The translations under genes were made by a program, and so were the position numbers. From positions 1 through 46,369 of the forward strand of contig VGNE01000029.1 of the NCBI GenBank assembly GCA_016866215.1: a stretch of DNA of 46,369 nucleotides. Direction: 5' to 3'. This stretch comes from Chloroflexota bacterium. GTDB taxonomy: Bacteria; Chloroflexota; Anaerolineae; Anaerolineales; Villigracilaceae. Shown in pieces: positions 38,972-46,369 of the stretch. Within the stretch, counting starts at the first letter, position 1, and each line of letters opens with the position of its first letter. The notes under the pieces are model-generated. The model searched no databases, was not told where the DNA came from, and saw only the letters and a list, made by a program, of their open reading frames with translations.

Positions 38972-39971
38972 TTTCAGTTTCTTCCCTCAACGAATCGCTC
39001 CACTTCAACCCTTCGCGCGCCATGTAATATGCACCGAGTAAGGTGATAGGGAGCCACAATGCAACATGCAAGGTGAGCGTATACCCTGCCGCAGTGGCTT
39101 GATCTACTCCAAAGGCAGTAAGGACTGCAATACCCGGCGCATCGAATGTGCCGATATAACCCGGCGCGGATGGGATGGTTGTGGCGAGATTGACAATGCC
39201 ATTCATCAGCATCAGCGCGAAGAATGACACATTAAAATTGAAAGCGTGCATCACGAACCAGTATTTGCCCGTCTCCAACAGCCAGATGACGACCGAGGTA
39301 AAGAAGACCATCAACACGTTAAAGGGAGAGCGCAGCGAAGCGAGTCCATCCAGGAATTTATTCATGATGTTAATGATCTTGATGTGCAAGCGTTTGGGCG
39401 TGACTCGTTCAATGATCCACAAGCCGTTTTTCGCTGTGACCTGTGGAAACATGGCCGCCAGCAGAAAAACGCCAAGCGCGCCGAGGAATACACCTGTGCC
39501 AACAACCGCCGCTTGTTGAATGTTGCCCACAAAGCCAGATGCGCTTGTCAGTTTCGCCAGTTCAGGCAAATTGAGAAAGACGAATGCCAGCATCACCACA
39601 CCATCGAAGATACGTTCCACGATAATGGTGGCAAGCGAAGCCGAGACGGGAATGCCTTCCCTGCGTTTGAGAATCACGGCGCGTAATACTTCGCCCGCGC
39701 GCGCGGGATAAATATTATTGCCCATGTACCCAATGGTTGTGATGGGGAACATGGTTCGCGTTGGAATTTTCTTGATGGGGCCAAGCAGGTAATGCCATCT
39801 CCACGCCCGCACCCACACACCCACGAAATATACGCCAATGCCTGGGATAAGCCAGATGTAATTTGCTTTTTGTACCGTTTCCCAGAAATCATTCAGGTGA
39901 AGTCCACGCAGGGAAAGCCAGATAAATACGATGCTGATTAGCACCCCGAGCCAAAATTGCCATTTTTTCAT
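38967..39971 (-). CDS. YbhN/LPG-synthase-type flippase-like membrane protein, 334 aa
   Basis: Polytopic membrane protein of the UPF0104 / lysylphosphatidylglycerol-synthase transmembrane family, about eight helices. Family signatures: GYMGNNIYPARAGEVLRA (the NxxxPARxGE motif), a central ERIFDG, and TIPSAPGYIGTFD near the C-terminus. The start MKKWQFW at 39971 follows family length; an upstream frame would add 44 unlikely residues. No strong ribosome site was seen. Confidence 0.87.
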   Translation of the reverse strand: MKKWQFWLGVLISIVFIWLSLRGLHLNDFWETVQKANYIWLIPGIGVYFVGVWVRAWRWHYLLGPIKKIPTRTMFPITTIGYMGNNIYPARAGEVLRAVILKRREGIPVSASLATIIVERIFDGVVMLAFVFLNLPELAKLTSASGFVGNIQQAAVVGTGVFLGALGVFLLAAMFPQVTAKNGLWIIERVTPKRLHIKIINIMNKFLDGLASLRSPFNVLMVFFTSVVIWLLETGKYWFVMHAFNFNVSFFALMLMNGIVNLATTIPSAPGYIGTFDAPGIAVLTAFGVDQATAAGYTLTLHVALWLPITLLGAYYMAREGLKWSDSLREETEI

Positions 39972-40269
39972 AGGCGCTGATTGTACCAAAAGAGCGAAAG
40001 AAAGAAGAAAGAGGAGAGAAGAAAGAATTGAAGTCGAGTAGCCCCACATGTTTTCGCGGAATGTATCGAAACAAAAAAAGAAAGAAGCGAAGTCCTGAGG
40101 CACTTGAATGGATGAAAGAAAAAAAGACGGTCGAAATCATTCGGCTATAATGATTTGACATTACCCGTGGTAGGGGTAACCCTTCAGGATGATCCGACAG
40201 GCTGGCGTTCGCTGGGCGGGTCGCCCCTGCGATGTGTAAATATGAGTGAAATAATAAAAAGGATTTCCC
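39972..40269. other. Intergenic region with purine tract and decayed repeat
   Basis: A polypurine run (about 39990-40032, GAAAGAAAGAAGAAAGAGG type) and another near 40075 flank the flippase 5' side. At 40165-40233 GGTAGGGGTAACCC and GGGCGGGTCGCCCCTGC resemble halves of a GGGGCGACCC-type palindromic repeat. No gene is seen. Confidence 0.5.
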
Positions 40270-41160
40270 ATGAAAAAATATTGGATAAATAGCCGCGATT
40301 ACATTCTCATTGCGCTTGGCGCGTTGATTCAGGCAGTCAGCCTGCGAATATTCTTTGTCCCTGCGAATCTGGCTTCGGGCGGGGTGAGCGGCATTTCACA
40401 GTTGATCAATCACTTTACAGGCTGGCCCATCGGTTTGATGGTATTGATCGGCAACATTCCGCTCTTCGCGCTTGGCTGGCGTTTCCTCGGCGGACGCCGC
40501 TTTGCTTTGCGGACAGCTGTTGCCATTGTTACCTACTCCTTGCTCACGGATTTACTTTTGAAACTGCCATTCTTCGCTCCCAATGGCGCGGCGAGTGTAT
40601 TGATCAATGACTTGAAAGGCGATATCTTCTTAAATTCATTGTACGGCGCGATCATCAGCGGTATTGGTTACGGATTGGTCTATCGCGCGCGCGGCACAAG
40701 CGGAGGCTCCGATATTCTGGCGCGCATCCTCAACAAGTGGCGCGGAGTATCCATGACGCAAAGTTATCTGGTTGTGGATACCGCTGTCATTTTATCTGCT
40801 GGATTCGTTTTTGGCTGGAAACAGGCCTTGTACGCCATGATCACCTTATACGTCAGCGGGCTTGTCGCTGAGACAGTGCTTGAGGGCGGCGGGACTGTCC
40901 GCACGGCCATGATCGTCACGAACAAGCCAGAGGATGTTTCTGCAAGAGTGATGGAAGACCTTGAGCGCGGCGTGACCGTCTTGGAAGGCACAGGCGCATT
41001 TACAGGAACATCGAAGCCTGTCTTGTATTGCGTGATCACACGCGCGGAAGTTGCAACGTTAAAAACGATTGTTAATGAAATCGACCCCGAAGCCTTTATG
41101 GTGATCGGGGTCGCGCATGAGGCGTTGGGGGAGGGGTTTAAGCCACTAAAAGGAAGGTAG
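40270..41160 (+). CDS. YitT family membrane protein (DUF2179), 296 aa
   Basis: Five or six hydrophobic helices in the first 210 residues (ALIQAVSLRIFFVPANLASGG, GTSGGSDILARIL) followed by the cytosolic ferredoxin-like DUF2179 domain (TAMIVTNKPEDVSARVM, VLYCVITRAEVATLKTIV). Length is typical. The function of YitT is poorly defined; it is proposed as a transporter. AAAAGGA lies before the ATG. Confidence 0.9.
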   Translation: MKKYWINSRDYILIALGALIQAVSLRIFFVPANLASGGVSGISQLINHFTGWPIGLMVLIGNIPLFALGWRFLGGRRFALRTAVAIVTYSLLTDLLLKLPFFAPNGAASVLINDLKGDIFLNSLYGAIISGIGYGLVYRARGTSGGSDILARILNKWRGVSMTQSYLVVDTAVILSAGFVFGWKQALYAMITLYVSGLVAETVLEGGGTVRTAMIVTNKPEDVSARVMEDLERGVTVLEGTGAFTGTSKPVLYCVITRAEVATLKTIVNEIDPEAFMVIGVAHEALGEGFKPLKGR

Positions 41161-41165
41161 AAAAA

Positions 41166-41198
41166 AGGTGACAGTCACTTTAAAAGTGACTGTCACCT
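41166..41198. repeat. Palindromic element, second copy, 16-bp arms
   Basis: AGGTGACAGTCACTTT - A - exact reverse complement. Shares the outer 12 bases with 1404-1436; the apex differs by two compensating changes. It lies between the convergent yitT-like and era genes and could act as their terminator. Confidence 0.85.
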
Positions 41199-41205
41199 GA
41201 ATACA

Positions 41206-42120
41206 TTATTTCCTTTTTATATACCCCAATTGATTGAGCATATTTTGATTATCGCGCCAATCTTTTGAAACCTTCACGCGCACTTCGAGAAAAACTTTTC
41301 TTCCGCCCATGTCTTCGATCTCTTTGCGCGCGGCGCTTGCGATGGACTTTAACATTTTGCCGCCTTCGCCGATGACGATCCCCTTTTGCGATTCGCGTTC
41401 CACAAAAATGGTGGCGGCGATATAAGCCATGCCATTCTCGCGTTCCTTGAATTCGTCAATGCGGACTGCCAGACTATGCGGCACTTCGTCGCGTAATATT
41501 TTCAGGCAGGATTCGCGGATGAGGTCTGCGGCGATGTCGCGCTCGTAAGAGTCGGTCACTTGTTCTTCGGGATAATCGGGAGGTCTCTGCGGAAGCAGGC
41601 TGATCAGTTTCTCAAGCAGTTCATCCAGCCCAAGCCTTTTCGTAGCGGACACTTTCAGCGCCTCGGCATGATTCAGCAATTTGACATATTCCTCGCTGTG
41701 AGCGGATTCGCCTTCGGCGTCAGCGTTGGGAATGTCTATTTTGTTTAGGACCAGCAAGCGGTGAGCGCGAAGCGGAAGCTTGTTGAGCAGGTCAGAGATG
41801 CGGATGTCGTCTTCTGTCGGTTCGGAGGAAGAATCCACCAGCCAGAGGATCACATCCACACCTGCCACGGCCTCTTCAGCCTCGTAATTCAGGAACTCGC
41901 CCAGTTTATGGCGAGCATGATGAATGCCCGGTGTATCCAGAAAAACGAGTTGGGCGTTTTCGAGGGTGAGGATTCCAAGCTGACGGCGGCGTGTGGTTTG
42001 CGGGCGCGGCGAAACGGCTGCAACCTTTTGTCCAAGCAGCGCATTGAGCAAAGTGGATTTGCCCACATTGGGACGTCCGATAATGGCGATAAAACCTGAA
42101 TGATGCGCTGCGCGTGTCAT
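41206..42120 (-). CDS. era: GTPase Era, 304 aa
   Basis: Ribosome-assembly GTPase acting on the 16S rRNA 3' end. G1 GRPNVGKSTLLNAL, G3 DTPGIHHA, G4 NKID, and the C-terminal KH domain with ERESQKGIVIGEGGKMLKSI. Length is normal. It starts within the stop of the EamA gene (ATGA), so they are coupled. Confidence 0.96.
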   Translation of the reverse strand: MTRAAHHSGFIAIIGRPNVGKSTLLNALLGQKVAAVSPRPQTTRRRQLGILTLENAQLVFLDTPGIHHARHKLGEFLNYEAEEAVAGVDVILWLVDSSSEPTEDDIRISDLLNKLPLRAHRLLVLNKIDIPNADAEGESAHSEEYVKLLNHAEALKVSATKRLGLDELLEKLISLLPQRPPDYPEEQVTDSYERDIAADLIRESCLKILRDEVPHSLAVRIDEFKERENGMAYIAATIFVERESQKGIVIGEGGKMLKSIASAARKEIEDMGGRKVFLEVRVKVSKDWRDNQNMLNQLGYIKRK

Positions 42121-43037
42121 GTGTTTTTTGGTTTCCCCGCACGTTTCATTAAATTAGAAGGAGACGTGCGGGATTTGTAATTCACGACTGCAAGACTCGC
42201 GATGATCAGTGCGCTGCCCGCGAGCAATTGCCACGAAAGTTGTTCATCGAGGAAGATCACGCCGAGGATGACGCCGCCAACTGGAAAGAGATAAGTGACA
42301 AGTGTCGTACGGGTTGGTCCGATTTCATGAAGAAGATAATATAACATGATTATGGCGAGGCCTGAGCCAGGTATGCCGAGCCAAAGAACCGCAACCCAGG
42401 TAATGGGCAGTGTGGGGATTAAAAATGGTTTTTCTGCAATAGGGCCAATCGCCCACATAAAGATCGTTGCGGTAATAAGCGGAAGCGCTCCGCGCTCCAC
42501 GCCTGTAATATGTTGTGTGTATTTGCGTCCAAAAACCGCGCTCCAGGCATAAAAAAGAGATGCGAGAACAACGGCAAGCTGCCCAATGACGTTGAGGTGC
42601 TTGCTGGCGAGCAGGTCTTCACTAAAAAGAAGGACAACGCCCCCGAAGCCGATCAGCAGGCCAAGTACTTTGGGGACGGTCATCTTATCGTCGTGAAGCC
42701 AGAAGTGCGCGATGACAATCGTGAAGAGGGGAACCGTGGCGTTGAGAATGGATGCGACGGCTGAGTCGATGGTCTGCTCGCCCCATGAGATGAAGAAGAT
42801 GGGAATGGCGAGGCTGGTGGGGCCAAGGATGGCATAGATGCCCCAGGTTTTCCAATCACGCGGCCATTTCACTTTTTGATAAATGGCAATGCCTGCCGCC
42901 GTGAGCGCACCAAACAACATGCGGAATGCAACCAGCGCCATGGGACCAATTTCCTGCACGCCAATTTTGATCCACAGGAAGGATGAACTCCAGATAAGTC
43001 CGAGGGTGATGAAGACGACCCAGTGTTTTGTTTTCAT
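42117..43037 (-). CDS. EamA/DMT-family transporter, 306 aa
   Basis: Ten hydrophobic helices in two EamA repeats (about 5-140 and 150-290). The opening WVVFITLGLIWSSSFLWIKIG and the end of repeat two, PVGGVILGVIFLDE, are characteristic of drug/metabolite exporters. Substrate unknown. The C-terminus is basic. It is translationally coupled to era. Confidence 0.9.
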   Translation of the reverse strand: MKTKHWVVFITLGLIWSSSFLWIKIGVQEIGPMALVAFRMLFGALTAAGIAIYQKVKWPRDWKTWGIYAILGPTSLAIPIFFISWGEQTIDSAVASILNATVPLFTIVIAHFWLHDDKMTVPKVLGLLIGFGGVVLLFSEDLLASKHLNVIGQLAVVLASLFYAWSAVFGRKYTQHITGVERGALPLITATIFMWAIGPIAEKPFLIPTLPITWVAVLWLGIPGSGLAIIMLYYLLHEIGPTRTTLVTYLFPVGGVILGVIFLDEQLSWQLLAGSALIIASLAVVNYKSRTSPSNLMKRAGKPKNT

Positions 43038-43170
43038 TTTGTTCCTATTCTAAAATCTTTAACATGAAGGACCCGGTTGAGTCCAATAAATACGACCCGC
43101 TGATGAGGGGGCAAATCCACGCACCGGTTATGGAGAAGATCACGCGACGACGCCCGAGGAATATATGAGA

Positions 43171-43279
43171 AGGACTTTCGCTCAACCAGCGTTAGAGAAC
43201 GCTGATTACGCAAAAAATAATGTGATTGAGCGTAAAAGGCGCTCTCCAGCGCCGATTCTTAGAAACAAGCGAAAGTCCT
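43171..43279. repeat. 109-bp inverted-repeat element
   Basis: Perfect 12-bp ends AGGACTTTCGCT (43171-43182) and AGCGAAAGTCCT (43268-43279), with internal hairpins CAGCGTT/AACGCTG and GGCGCT/AGCGCC. No coding capacity. It lies in the gap between the carbonic-anhydrase-like gene and the EamA gene. Confidence 0.8.
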
Positions 43280-43292
43280 GATGAGTTTGGTT

Positions 43293-43670
43293 TTATGAAA
43301 TTGGTTCGAAAGTTCCATCCAAATACAGATAAAAGGCTTCCAATTTCAAACGAGGAAACAAAGCTTTGATTTTCTCTTGTGTATCCAATAAATCATGCTT
43401 GTGACGTTTGTAAGTCCCGTCACGTCCATAAGCGCGGCAATCTTCGTGGTTGATGAGGCACACTATTTCAATACTGTGGATCTGCACAGCCAGTTGGACA
43501 TACTTCAAGATCATCTCGTAATCGTGCACGCCGCCGGCCAAAGCGACGATATCGAAGTTATCGTACCCAAAACGGACCGTGATCCACGGCTGGAGGAATT
43601 TTTGAAGACGATAGTCCATGCAATGGACAACCAGGGCGTCACAATGAATGATGGGTTTTTTGATTGGCAT
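43293..43670 (-). CDS. Small beta-carbonic-anhydrase-like protein, 125 aa
   Basis: Retains the zinc and active-site pattern of beta-carbonic anhydrases: C17-x-D19-x-R21 in HCMDYRLQ and H75-x2-C78 in NHEDCRAYG, with VALAGGVHD between. It is about half the normal length, so helices used for dimerisation are missing. AAGGA precedes ATG 43670; the frame upstream enters a repeat. Whether it hydrates CO2 is uncertain. The adjacent hydantoinase makes a carbamoyl product, so a link to carbamate chemistry is possible but unproven. Confidence 0.7.
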   Translation of the reverse strand: MPIKKPIIHCDALVVHCMDYRLQKFLQPWITVRFGYDNFDIVALAGGVHDYEMILKYVQLAVQIHSIEIVCLINHEDCRAYGRDGTYKRHKHDLLDTQEKIKALFPRLKLEAFYLYLDGTFEPIS

Positions 43671-43689
43671 GTTTTCCTTTAATTGGTGG

Positions 43690-43813
43690 TCGAGCAGGTC
43701 GAGGCGACAGCCGAGACCGTATCGAGACCACATGTGATAGAGAGTGTTTTTATCATTTACTGGTCTCGATATGTGTCTCGCCGCAAGGCAGCTTGAAACT
43801 ACTCAACCAGCGG
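43690..43813. repeat. Two palindromic repeats of the GGTCTCGATAYG family
   Basis: An inverted copy GGTGGTCGAGCAG ... GTATCGAGACC (about 43686-43728) and a direct copy GGTCTCGATATG ... ACTACTCAACC (about 43764-43808) lie between the carbonic-anhydrase-like and hydantoinase genes. The same family is found in frame in glyA-gcvT. Confidence 0.7.
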
Positions 43814-43818
43814 AGCAG

Positions 43819-45276
43819 TTATAAAACTTCGCCTTCACTTCTTTTCAAAAACTTTCCATCACCACTCTTGCCCAGCCACTGTGCTCCATCCACGATCAAC
43901 TTGCCGCGCAGGAAAACTTTTTCGGGAACCCCTTTCAATTCCCAACCCTCATACAAATTGTAATCGGTCCGCTGGTGAGATCGCGCCACGCCATATTTCA
44001 CTTTTTTCTCTGGATCCCAAATCACAATATCCGCATCTGCGCCTACCAGCAGGGAACCTTTGCGCGGATATAGGCCAAATATCCTGGCAGGGTTGGCGCT
44101 GGTCAACTCAACAAATTGATTCGCGCTGATCTTGCCTGTGCCCACACCTTGAGTCCATAAGACAGGCAGGCGGTCTTCAATACCTGGCAGGCCATTTGGA
44201 ATTTTTGTGAAATCATCTTTACCAAGTTCCTTGCCCGCAATTGCGATCTCCCTGCCTTCATAAATAATGGGCTGTGTGCCGTCAAAGAAAAATGGACAAT
44301 GATCCGTGCCAACCGTTTGCAAAATGCCGTCGCGCAGGCCTTCCCACAAACGCGTGTTGTCTTTTTCCGTTCGTATCGGCGGTGAGCAGATCCACTTTGC
44401 GCCATCGGGACGGCGCAAATGCTCCGCCGTGAAAAACAAATACTGTGGACAAGTCTCGCCCATTACTTTGACGCCGCGTTCGCGGGCGTACTTGAGCATG
44501 TCCACTTCGCCGCCTGCATTCATGTGGACGATGTAAACCGACGCATCCGCATCTGCGGCCATGCCTGCTACTCGTAATGTGGCATCGATTGCGCCCCAGC
44601 CGGGCCGCGTCAATGCGTGCCATTCGGGAGTTGTATGCCCTGCAGCAAGGGCGTCCGCAACCAGCGTTTCGATGACATCACCATTTTCGCAATGCGCCAT
44701 GACCAATAAGCCGTTGTCTCTGGCGATTTGCATGGCTTTGAAGATACTGCCATCGTCAATGCGTAAACGTCCGTTGTAGGCTGTGAAGACTTTAAGCGTT
44801 TGAATGCCCATGCCTCGCAAGGATGGAATCTCTTTGGCGATCCTGTCATTGAATTGCGTGAGGTTCATATGGAAGGAATAGTCAATTGCGGCTTTTTCCG
44901 CTTTCTTCATCCATAAATCAACGGAATATTTGAAATCGCCCTCGCCTTCCCTCACCTCAACTCCTCTCCCAGCAGGAGAGGGGCGAGGAGAGAGGGGAAC
45001 AAAGTCCATTACGGTGGTTGTCCCGCCAAATGCTGCGGCTTTGTGACCTGTGTAATGGTCGTCGGATGAAACGGTGTTGAACATCGGCAGATCCAAATGG
45101 ACGTGCGGGTCCACACCGCCGGGCAGGATCAGCTTGCCCGAAGCATCGATCACTCGTGCAGGATCAACTTCCAGTTTAAGTCCGATGCGAGTGATCTTTT
45201 CATCCTCGATCAAAATATCGGATTGAAATGTGTCTGACGGGCTGATCAATGTTCCGTTCTTAATCAAGGTTTTCAT
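43819..45276 (-). CDS. Dihydropyrimidinase / D-hydantoinase family amidohydrolase, 485 aa
   Basis: Cyclic-amide hydrolase with a binuclear metal site: GGVDPHVHLD (H58, H60), the carboxylated Lys in LKVFTAYNG (K162), AHCENGDV, VHMNAGGE and GTDHCPF. Length is typical. Residues 94-113 are encoded by a palindromic repeat inserted in frame after MDFV. Pyrimidine catabolism or hydantoin turnover is likely, but no other genes of that route are adjacent. GGAG lies before the ATG. Confidence 0.92.
   Translation of the reverse strand: MKTLIKNGTLISPSDTFQSDILIEDEKITRIGLKLEVDPARVIDASGKLILPGGVDPHVHLDLPMFNTVSSDDHYTGHKAAAFGGTTTVMDFVPLSPRPSPAGRGVEVREGEGDFKYSVDLWMKKAEKAAIDYSFHMNLTQFNDRIAKEIPSLRGMGIQTLKVFTAYNGRLRIDDGSIFKAMQIARDNGLLVMAHCENGDVIETLVADALAAGHTTPEWHALTRPGWGAIDATLRVAGMAADADASVYIVHMNAGGEVDMLKYARERGVKVMGETCPQYLFFTAEHLRRPDGAKWICSPPIRTEKDNTRLWEGLRDGILQTVGTDHCPFFFDGTQPIIYEGREIAIAGKELGKDDFTKIPNGLPGIEDRLPVLWTQGVGTGKISANQFVELTSANPARIFGLYPRKGSLLVGADADIVIWDPEKKVKYGVARSHQRTDYNLYEGWELKGVPEKVFLRGKLIVDGAQWLGKSGDGKFLKRSEGEVL
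44939..44999 (-). repeat. Palindromic repeat inserted in frame in the hydantoinase
   Basis: The coding strand holds CCCTCTCTCCTCGCCCCTCT followed by CTGCTGGGAGAGG and GTTGAGGTGAGGG, a common intergenic type of repeat with a CTCTCC/GGAGAG hairpin. It is translated as LSPRPSPAGRG plus an acidic tail and leaves the reading frame open. Confidence 0.8.
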
Positions 45277-45316
45277 GGCGCTCCTGTTTGCGCTTTATTT
45301 TATACCAAAATGAATC

Positions 45317-45325
45317 TGATATAAT
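45317..45325 (+). promoter_or_regulatory. Extended -10 promoter, apparently leaderless
   Basis: TGATATAAT is a perfect extended -10. The ATG of the LysM gene follows after seven bases, so transcription should start at or next to the start codon. Confidence 0.7.
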
Positions 45326-45332
45326 TTTGCAA

Positions 45333-46172
45333 ATGAACCCAAAGCGTTTTATGATCCTGTTGACCCTTGTCAGTTTGCTCGGGCTTGGGCTGTGGCTGCC
45401 GGCGAACGCCGCGCCCGGTCTGCAGCAGTTACCCCCCACGCCCACCGCGGGCGCGGATGGCCGTATTATCTATGTTGTGCAGCCAGGCGATAATTGTATT
45501 CGCGTGGCGGCTTTGAATGGCATTACTGTGGACCAACTCCGCCAGTTGAATTCCAAACTGGATGAAAATTGTACACTGATTGCCGGGCAGGAATTGCTGA
45601 TCGGTATTGTCTTGTTGGAGGGGACGCCCACCCCAGGCCTTGGACCTGCACTTGGAACGCCGACGGTCACTTTCACGCCTTTATCTGGCACAACAGAAGT
45701 TTGCATTTTGCTGTTTGAGGATACAAACGGCAATGCCCTGCGCGAAGAGACCGAGCCTGCTGTGGCGGGCGGCGCGGTCAGTTTGACGGAGATCAATGGC
45801 GAATACTCTGCCGCGCAGGATATGATCATTCCAACTGACCCTGAAGCCTATCAGGGTATCTGTTTCTCCGATATCCCTGAAGGGAATTACAACATTACGA
45901 TGGGTATCCCGGATAATTACAACCCGACCATGGACTTGGATTATTCCCTGGATGTAAATGCCGGCGACCGCGCCTTTGTAGATTTTGGGATCCAATCCAG
46001 GGATGTGGTCGCGGACCCCGGTGCGGCTGGAGAAAGCAGTGGCGGCACATCTCCGCTGCTTGGTATTATTGGAGGCTTGTTCCTGCTGGGCGGAGCCGCG
46101 CTGGGATATTATGCGTGGCGCTCCGGCAGGCCGGAAAGTAAGCTGTCAGGCGGCGGATTCCTGAAAAAGTAA
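45333..46172 (+). CDS. Secreted LysM-domain protein with C-terminal membrane anchor, 279 aa
   Basis: Signal peptide ending in PANAAPG, then a LysM domain (about 43-92: YVVQPGDNCIRVAALNGITVDQL...AGQELLIG), a Thr/Pro linker, a SdrD_B/carboxypeptidase-regulatory-like beta domain (LFEDTNGNALREETEPAVAGG ... GNYNITM), then a transmembrane helix (about 243-262) and a basic tail. This fits a cell-surface protein that binds peptidoglycan or another glycan. ATG 45333 is chosen because an extended -10 box ends seven bases before it. Confidence 0.85.
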   Translation: MNPKRFMILLTLVSLLGLGLWLPANAAPGLQQLPPTPTAGADGRIIYVVQPGDNCIRVAALNGITVDQLRQLNSKLDENCTLIAGQELLIGIVLLEGTPTPGLGPALGTPTVTFTPLSGTTEVCILLFEDTNGNALREETEPAVAGGAVSLTEINGEYSAAQDMIIPTDPEAYQGICFSDIPEGNYNITMGIPDNYNPTMDLDYSLDVNAGDRAFVDFGIQSRDVVADPGAAGESSGGTSPLLGIIGGLFLLGGAALGYYAWRSGRPESKLSGGGFLKK

Positions 46173-46241
46173 AGAGTGCAGGGGTTGTCTAAAAAGAGGA
46201 TGGAAAACATGGAAAAAGAGTCAGGAGAGAGCGAGAGATAA

Positions 46242-46273
46242 TAAAACTGGCGGTCATGGGATCGCCAGTTTTC
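46242..46273. terminator. Hairpin at the transposase stop codon
   Basis: AAAACTGGCG - 10 bases - CGCCAGTTTT. It overlaps the transposase stop and could limit read-through out of the element. Confidence 0.6.
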
Positions 46274-46369
46274 GTAAATTGTGAGCCATGCAGACCAAGC
46301 CCCACTCAATCTCTACCTTTTTCAAACCCCTGAGCATGAATCTGCGGAAGTTCATGTTGTGTTTTATAT
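46254..46369 (-). CDS. Transposase C-terminus, IS1182-like (partial)
   Basis: From the window edge to TGA at 46254-46256 the frame reads IKHNMNFRRFMLRGLKKVEI and then EWGLVCMAHNLRKLAIP, the characteristic end of IS1182-family DDE transposases (RGL.KV..EW.L.C.AHNLRKL). The rest lies outside the window. Confidence 0.85.
   Translation of the reverse strand, partial: IKHNMNFRRFMLRGLKKVEIEWGLVCMAHNLRKLAIP

Larger units (their letters stand above)
46185..46369 (-). mobile_element. Right end of an IS1182-like insertion sequence (partial)
   Basis: GGTTGTCTAAAAAG at about 46185-46198 resembles the terminal repeat of such elements and marks a probable outer end. The transposase reading frame enters from the window edge. 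Only one end is visible, so the boundary is inferred. Confidence 0.55.

Noticed and set aside
43064-43168. 34-codon frame MKDPVESNKYDPL...
   Set aside because: Short, no clear ribosome site or family; may be a remnant, not a supported gene.
1-46369. CRISPR arrays
   Set aside because: Repeats present are dispersed palindromes or single direct pairs; no regularly spaced repeat-spacer series was seen.

Overview
The window looks like a chromosomal segment of a Chloroflexota bacterium, most likely class Anaerolineae. This is inferred from the Alternative Complex III operon, a translin-family gene next to DUF3467, a leuS T-box, many lipoproteins and secreted proteins with Pro/Thr-rich linkers, and dense short palindromic repeats between genes. 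No rRNA or other marker gene is present to fix the taxon.

Layout. 1-1750: A+T-rich hypothetical genes and a repeat-rich gap. 1757-3166: a PanE-type reductase and a small secreted protein. 3496-10204: respiratory operon actA-actB1-actB2-actC-actD-actE plus an extra c-type cytochrome (Alternative Complex III, quinol to cytochrome c); ActB is split in two, and neither ActF nor a terminal oxidase is present. 10442-10528: tRNA-Ser(GGA), whose 3' end is duplicated nearby. 10834-16118: a defence and toxin-antitoxin block, all on the minus strand: hicB-hicA-YgiT, MNT-HEPN, a solitary XRE antitoxin, then Dcm methylase, GHKL ATPase (with a possible C-terminal HEPN RNase motif) and Vsr endonuclease. 16203-19346: a 1047-aa fusion of serine hydroxymethyltransferase and aminomethyltransferase. 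19558-24409: a hydrolase lipoprotein, two tRNA-Ala genes, and leuS under a T-box leader. 24644-25198: a second MNT gene with a decayed HEPN partner. 25288-25440: a MITE with clear target duplications.

25527-29926 holds an acyltransferase, then folE, folK, folB, a pteridine-reductase-like SDR and phenylalanine 4-hydroxylase. These look like a pterin supply set beside its consumer. 29935-33942: a large degenerate methylase-like protein and a sensor kinase with a dead receiver domain. 34134-36737: DNPH1-like hydrolase, a membrane protein, translin, DUF3467 and ssb. 36895-43037: cytochrome b561, FAD oxidoreductase, YbhN-type flippase, YitT, Era and an EamA exporter. 43293-46172: mini beta-carbonic-anhydrase-like protein, hydantoinase and a LysM protein. 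The window ends inside an IS1182-like transposase.

A recurring theme is repeat invasion. Several short palindromic families occur between genes. Two sit in frame inside enzymes (GcvT half and hydantoinase), one forms the C-terminus of translin, one lies inside the leuS T-box leader, and one separates the T-box terminator from leuS. The most promising undescribed system is the Dcm / GHKL-HEPN / Vsr module.
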